Origin: Anaerolineae bacterium
GTDB taxonomy: Bacteria; Chloroflexota; Anaerolineae; JAADDB01
Direction: 5' to 3'
Length of the DNA: 10,352 nt
Assembly: GCA_015486895.1 (NCBI GenBank)
Contig: WFQT01000236.1
Span: forward strand, 1-10,352
A model generated the notes under the pieces. It was given only the letters and a program-made list of their open reading frames with translations. It had not been told where the DNA came from and ran no database searches. Positions 6,190-10,352 of this stretch are shown piece after piece (within the stretch, counting starts at the first letter, position 1; each line of letters begins with the position of its first letter). The translations under genes were made by a program, and so were the position numbers.

Positions 6190-7182
6190 CTATATATGAT
6201 AACAGGCCACGTAATGCCCGGCGCCTTGGTCCTCCAGGGGGGGGTGGTCGTGCGTTTCGCAGAACTTATCCGCCAGAGGACAGCGTTCATAAAAACGACA
6301 ACGGGGAAGCGGATTGATCGGCTTGCTCACTTGCCCTTTGATCACGACCGGCTCACGTTGATGCAATGGATCAGGGACCGGCACTGCCGAGAGCAACGCT
6401 TTCGTATAGGGATGCAAAGGATGGTGTAGTACCTCCTCCGTATCCCCCAATTCCACAATTTTCCCCAAATACATCACTGCTAAGCGGTCACTCATGTAAC
6501 GCGCCACTGCAATATCGTGGGTAATGTACAAATATGTGACACCGAATTTCTCGCCTAAATCCTCCATCAACTGCATCACGCTGGTACGTACAGAGACATC
6601 CAGCATGGAGGTCGGCTCGTCAGCAACCACAAAATCGGGGCCAACCACCAAAGCGCGGGCAATAGCCACCCGCTGGCGTTGTCCACCGGAAAGCTCGTGA
6701 GGATAACGAAACAAAAAACTGGAGGCCGGCGTCAGCCCTACCGACTCCAAAAGTTGAACAACACGATCTTCCCGCTCCACCAAAGAGCCTATGCCTTGCA
6801 CATTCAGCGGTTCAGCGACAGTATCGTTAATTGTTAAACGAGGGTTCATCGACTCATAGGGGTCTTGGAAAATCATCTGCACATGACGGCGGAATTTTTT
6901 CATCGCCTTACCACGCAACGAGGCAATATCAACAGGGCCATTTTCCGTTTGGAAATCAACAGAGCCAGAAGTAGGGTTCAATAAACGCGTCAACAATTTC
7001 CCCGTCGTTGTCTTGCCGCACCCGGATTCACCAACCAACCCCACGCTCTCGCCTTTTCGAATCTGTAGATTCACATCACTGACGGCATAAACGAAGACTT
7101 TAGACCGCTGAAACATACCCGAACCCATAGGGAACAATTTTGACAAATGCTTGATATCAACAAGTACCTCTTTGTTTGTCAT
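6190..7182 (-). CDS. dppF: Peptide ABC transporter ATPase, DppF/OppF type
   Basis: One of two ATPases that drive a dipeptide/oligopeptide importer from the cytoplasmic side. In 330 residues it shows Walker A GESGCGKT (51-58), Q-loop Q106, signature LSGGQ (164-168), Walker B FVVADE (184-189) and switch H222. The C-terminal extension typical of the peptide-importer family carries four cysteines (C295, C301, C308, C327). In related proteins such cysteines bind an iron-sulphur cluster; here that is inferred. Its start overlaps the dppD stop as ATGA, with AGGAGGTGA just upstream inside dppD, so translation is probably coupled. A run of eight C on the coding strand (6237-6244) encodes two prolines near the end. 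The dpp name marks the family slot; the actual substrate cannot be read from sequence. Confidence 0.93.
   Translation of the reverse strand: MTNKEVLVDIKHLSKLFPMGSGMFQRSKVFVYAVSDVNLQIRKGESVGLVGESGCGKTTTGKLLTRLLNPTSGSVDFQTENGPVDIASLRGKAMKKFRRHVQMIFQDPYESMNPRLTINDTVAEPLNVQGIGSLVEREDRVVQLLESVGLTPASSFLFRYPHELSGGQRQRVAIARALVVGPDFVVADEPTSMLDVSVRTSVMQLMEDLGEKFGVTYLYITHDIAVARYMSDRLAVMYLGKIVELGDTEEVLHHPLHPYTKALLSAVPVPDPLHQREPVVIKGQVSKPINPLPRCRFYERCPLADKFCETHDHPPLEDQGAGHYVACYHI
7179..7182 (-). promoter_or_regulatory. ATGA stop/start overlap coupling dppD and dppF
   Basis: On the minus strand the dppF start ATG and the dppD stop TGA share these four bases. A strong AGGAGGTGA lies six bases before the ATG, within the last codons of dppD. 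This arrangement normally keeps the two ATPases at matched levels, which suits a heterodimer. Confidence 0.9.
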
Positions 7183-8153
7183 GACTGCTCACCTCCTGGA
7201 TGCCAACAAGCAACGAAATGTCCATCTGCATATTCTCGAAACTCCGGTGCCTTTTCTTTACAAATACTGGTTGCATAAGGACAACGAGGGTGAAAACGGC
7301 AACCGGAAGGAGGAGCCAACAAATCAGGCGGTTCCCCGGGCAAGATAACCAGCTCCGTTTTTTCACCGACAATGCTCGGAAAAGCAGACATCAAAGCCAT
7401 CGTGTAGGGGTGCAAGGGGTGATGGAAAATGTTGACAGTGGTGGAAAATTCCACCATTTTGCCGGCGTACATCACGCCCACTTTATCACTGACCTCGGCA
7501 ATGACAGCGATATCATGCGAAATATAAATCATCGCCATGTTCAAGCGTTGTTGCAACTCATGGATTTTCTTCAAGAGGCCATCCTGAACAATCACATCCA
7601 GTGCAGTGGTTGGTTCATCAGCAATAATAATGTCGGGATCACAAGAAAGAGCCATGGCAATGACCGCTCGCTGGCGCATACCGCCACTATATTGGTGTGG
7701 ATACTGGCTTTTCATCGCCGGATCCAGGCCAGCCATTCGGAATAGACCGTCTATTTTCTGCCCCATTTCTTCATCGCTCATTCCAGGCAAATGGTAGTGC
7801 ATAGCTTCTTTTATCTGGTCTTCCACCGTATAAACAGGGTTCAGCGAATTCATGGCAGCTTGGAAAACCATAGAAATTTGCCGCCATCGCACTTCCCGTA
7901 GTTCCTTTTCCGAAAGCGGAACAATGTCGGTTCCATTGATGAAGACCTCGCCGTTCTTGATCTCAGCGTTGTCAGGCAGTAGTTTCATTAAAGAAAGGGC
8001 AATAGAGGTCTTTCCACAACCAGATTCACCGACCAGACCAACGGATTCCCCACGCTGTACAGATAGGCTCACGTCATCCACCGCATAAACAGGGCCTTTA
8101 CGGGTCCGATAATGCATGGTCAAATTTTTCACTTCAAGAACATAATCAGCCAT
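7179..8153 (-). CDS. dppD: Peptide ABC transporter ATPase, DppD/OppD type
   Basis: Partner ATPase of DppF in the same importer. In 324 residues it has Walker A GESGCGKT (42-49), Q-loop Q98, signature YSGGM (155-159, a common DppD variant of LSGGQ), Walker B DIIIADE (174-180), D-loop TALD and switch H213. The C-terminal peptide-importer extension again carries four cysteines (C285, C291, C298, C316), spaced like those in DppF and suited to an iron-sulphur cluster. The ATG has GAGAGGAG (8166-8173) upstream, at a rather long spacing of 12 bases. It lies 41 bases after dppC and overlaps dppF by four. All ATPase motifs are intact. Confidence 0.93.
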   Translation of the reverse strand: MADYVLEVKNLTMHYRTRKGPVYAVDDVSLSVQRGESVGLVGESGCGKTSIALSLMKLLPDNAEIKNGEVFINGTDIVPLSEKELREVRWRQISMVFQAAMNSLNPVYTVEDQIKEAMHYHLPGMSDEEMGQKIDGLFRMAGLDPAMKSQYPHQYSGGMRQRAVIAMALSCDPDIIIADEPTTALDVIVQDGLLKKIHELQQRLNMAMIYISHDIAVIAEVSDKVGVMYAGKMVEFSTTVNIFHHPLHPYTMALMSAFPSIVGEKTELVILPGEPPDLLAPPSGCRFHPRCPYATSICKEKAPEFREYADGHFVACWHPGGEQS

Positions 8154-8194
8154 ACTTGTTATTTACTCCTCTCAATGCTTCGCGTCACCGCGAT

Positions 8195-9148
8195 TTAGCG
8201 CCGGCGAAGTCGAGGGTTTACAACCTCATCCAAAGCACGACCAACAAAGTAAAAAGCTGCACAAAGCAAAGTAATCGCTAAACTGGCAGGAATTAACAGA
8301 TACCAAGTGTCGAAGCGCAGTAAATAGCCGAAAACTTGGGTCGTATTAATCATCAATCCCCAGCTCATCTTTATTTGCGTCAGACCAAAGAAAGAGAGAA
8401 CCGCTTCCGAGAAAATTGCACTGGTCACAACAAACATCATGTACAGCAAGGAAAGAGGCATCAAGTTTGGCACCATATGGCTGAAAATAATGTGAAAGTC
8501 GCCGCCCCCGGCGATGCGGGCGGCTTCAATATAAGGTTTCACTTTCACCGCCAATCCTTGCGATTTAATGACAATCGTCGTACCGCCAAAGCCTGACAAG
8601 AGGCCAATGACAATGCCCAATTCTATCATTCCCACAGGGTTGAAAGCGGCCAAAACGATCAAAATAGGAATTAACGGCACCATAATGACTAAGTCTGCCA
8701 AACGCATAAAGAACATGTCAATAATGCCGCCATAATAGGCAGAAAAAGCACCCACGGTGGTAGCGATGATCACAGTGATTAAAGCAGAAAGAATGCCCAA
8801 GCCAAACTCGTAACGAGTGCTATACATCAACTGACTTAACACGTCCCGCCCCAAAGGGTCCGTACCCAGCAAATGTCTAGGGGAAGGAGGGGAAGGACTC
8901 ATGGGTACTTGCATATCAAAGCCAGAAACTGGATCGTAGATATTCGGAGACCAAACTGTGTGCATCAAAATCGGATGCAGCAAAGCCAACAAACCAAAAA
9001 ACACAATAATACCCAATCCAATCAAGCCAATCGGATTTTCAGTAAACAGCGCCCAATTCGTTTTTAAGCCCCGCCAAGATAATTGTAAACGCATCCGCCA
9101 CAGAGCAGCGCGTGTCACTTTTATAGGTCGTACTGCTACACTTGTCAT
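8195..9148 (-). CDS. dppC: Peptide ABC transporter permease, DppC/OppC type
   Basis: A membrane subunit of the importer, 317 residues. It has a long cytoplasmic N-terminus, a first helix at about 41-62, an outside loop ending in the DppC signature HLLGTDPLGRDVLSQL (92-107), and then five further predicted helices in a binding-protein-dependent permease domain. The coupling helix that docks on the ATPases is the EAA motif around 208-230 (EAARIAGGGDFHIIF). Within it GGG replaces the more usual GAS/GAG, a mild departure. The protein ends NPRLRRR, as many DppC proteins do. The ATG has AGGAG (9157-9161) eight bases upstream. It lies 64 bases after dppB. Confidence 0.93.
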   Translation of the reverse strand: MTSVAVRPIKVTRAALWRMRLQLSWRGLKTNWALFTENPIGLIGLGIIVFFGLLALLHPILMHTVWSPNIYDPVSGFDMQVPMSPSPPSPRHLLGTDPLGRDVLSQLMYSTRYEFGLGILSALITVIIATTVGAFSAYYGGIIDMFFMRLADLVIMVPLIPILIVLAAFNPVGMIELGIVIGLLSGFGGTTIVIKSQGLAVKVKPYIEAARIAGGGDFHIIFSHMVPNLMPLSLLYMMFVVTSAIFSEAVLSFFGLTQIKMSWGLMINTTQVFGYLLRFDTWYLLIPASLAITLLCAAFYFVGRALDEVVNPRLRRR

Positions 9149-9171
9149 AGACTACACTCCTAAACGTATTT

Positions 9172-9201
9172 CACATGTGCGACATACAATATTGACATGT
9201 C
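9172..9201. other. Three palindromic octamers in the dppB-dppC spacer
   Basis: The 64-base spacer holds three perfect eight-base palindromes in a row: CACATGTG (9172-9179), CAATATTG (9187-9194) and GACATGTC (9194-9201). The outer two share the core ACATGT. They could be a protein-binding array, an RNA structure or chance. No promoter is evident beside them. Confidence 0.35.
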
Positions 9202-9212
9202 CCCCATTGATT

Positions 9213-10352
9213 CTAAAAACGAATACGTGGGTCCAGAAAGGCGTAACCGACATCCACCACCAAATGGCTGAGCAGTGTGATAATACCAACCATCGTCAAT
9301 GCGCCCATGGCCAGTGGTATATCGCCAATCAAGGCAGAATTAAGCAGCGTTAAGCCAATACCTGGCCAGGAGAAAATCGACTCGGTAATAATGCCACCGC
9401 TCATGGAAGCACCCAAAGCGAAAATAAGGCTGGTCCACACAGGCAGCAAAGCATTGCGAGCCGCGTGCTTATCACGAATCACTTTTTCTGGCAACCCCTT
9501 AGCCCGGGCAGTGAGGATATAATCTTCTCGCAGCGTCTCCAACATGCTTGTTCTGGTCAACAACATGGTACCGCCGTAAGCAATCAACGTGACCGTCAAC
9601 ACCGGTAGAATCAAGTGACTTAGGATGTCCCAGGCGTACGGCCCGGCAGGGGATGTCCACCAATTATAGAGAACAAAAGCTGCCGGAACCAGGAAACTCC
9701 CCAAGCGCACAGATGGGCGAGTTTTGGGAGGAAGATAATTAGAAATAATAAACCCAATAAAAGCAATAACCACAACGGCAGATGCGGCCCAAATCATGCC
9801 GATGAAAACTTTATTGGCTGTAATCCCCGCCGGAGCACTAATCCATTTGACAGGATCCAGAAATTTACCCGGCGGCAGCCAGCCTAAATATACAGAGAAA
9901 AGCCAAATCATCATCAGTGCGAACCAGGGTGTAAATACTGTATACAGGGTCACACCAACGATAGTAGAAGTGTATTCAATAAACCCACCCCTACGCCAAG
10001 CAAGTATTTTCCCACTTACAAAACCAGTCCAAAAAGCCAAAATATTAGCCGTGAGGAAAAGGACAAGAGTGCGAGGGAGTCGTTCCACTATGATATCCAT
10101 AACCGGCCGGGGGTACTGATCAAAAGAAACACCGAGATCGCCACGATAGAAATTTTCAATATAAGCCACCAACCGTTGTTGGAACGGTCTATCCAGGCCA
10201 AGTTCATGGCGCAGAACTTCCCGCTGTGACGGCGGAATTTTGGGATTACTCGTTAAGAGATCAGCAATATCGCCCGGTTGAGCATCAAGCAAAAAGTAAG
10301 TTGCTGCCTGAAAAAGCAGAAGGGTAACAAGCATCTGAAGTGTGCGTTTACC
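9213..10352 (-). CDS. dppB: Peptide ABC transporter permease, DppB/OppB type (5' end missing)
   Basis: The second permease of the importer. The gene is cut by the right edge. The frame stays open to the last base, and the residues before the first in-window methionine (10334) read GKRTLQ, followed by MLVTLLLFQAATYFLLDAQPGD. This matches the family's usual RRLLQML start, so the true start lies outside. Numbered from that methionine: a periplasmic segment with HELGLDRPFQQR (43-54), permease helices, the EAA coupling region DYILTARAKGLPEKVIRDK (271-289) and the terminal LDPRIRF. Between GWLPPGKF (151-158) and the helix that starts near 240 there is a long stretch (about 160-235) with one or two extra hydrophobic segments (175-199 and 211-224). 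This makes it longer than a typical DppB of about 310-340 residues. Confidence 0.92.
   Translation of the reverse strand, partial: GKRTLQMLVTLLLFQAATYFLLDAQPGDIADLLTSNPKIPPSQREVLRHELGLDRPFQQRLVAYIENFYRGDLGVSFDQYPRPVMDIIVERLPRTLVLFLTANILAFWTGFVSGKILAWRRGGFIEYTSTIVGVTLYTVFTPWFALMMIWLFSVYLGWLPPGKFLDPVKWISAPAGITANKVFIGMIWAASAVVVIAFIGFIISNYLPPKTRPSVRLGSFLVPAAFVLYNWWTSPAGPYAWDILSHLILPVLTVTLIAYGGTMLLTRTSMLETLREDYILTARAKGLPEKVIRDKHAARNALLPVWTSLIFALGASMSGGIITESIFSWPGIGLTLLNSALIGDIPLAMGALTMVGIITLLSHLVVDVGYAFLDPRIRF

Noticed and set aside
7200..7745. Plus-strand frame of 181 codons opposite dppD
   Set aside because: It is a shadow of the ATPase gene. The minus strand carries all ABC motifs in order, and the plus-strand product shows none.
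1..10352. CRISPR array, tRNA, rRNA, phage or insertion-sequence genes
   Set aside because: I saw no regularly spaced direct repeats, cloverleaf-like sequence, ribosomal RNA signature, or transposase or integrase motifs on either strand.

Overview
The window reads as ordinary bacterial core genome, most likely from a Chloroflexota (Anaerolineae-like) organism. That placement is an inference. It rests on strong AGGAGG-type ribosome sites mixed with TTG and GTG starts, the look of the ATP synthase subunits, a peptide-permease protein with an enlarged central loop, and GC-rich double-hairpin intergenic repeats of a kind I associate with that phylum. No search was possible.

Left part, minus strand: the start of an F0F1 ATP synthase operon, atpB (subunit a) then atpE (subunit c). 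A ribosome site for the next gene, probably atpF, lies at the very left edge. The atpI/atpZ position upstream of atpB has no intact gene, only a 60-codon frame without a start codon. The divergent region 1276-1746 holds the atp promoter, a double-hairpin repeat and the promoter of the rightward genes.

Middle, plus strand: a stand-alone nitrilase-superfamily amidohydrolase, then a complete ATP-dependent protease Lon, 150 bases apart and possibly co-transcribed.

Right part, minus strand: a dipeptide/oligopeptide ABC importer operon read from the right edge, dppB (5' end cut off), dppC, dppD, dppF, with a 4-base ATGA overlap between the two ATPase genes. The substrate-binding protein is not in the window and may lie beyond the right edge. 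After dppF come a second double-hairpin repeat and a small two-helix membrane protein of unknown function, which converges on lon.

I found no CRISPR array, tRNA, rRNA, transposase or phage gene, and no convincing undescribed system. The points most worth a second look are the two repeats sharing one layout, three start-codon questions, the missing atpI, and the extra membrane segments in dppB.
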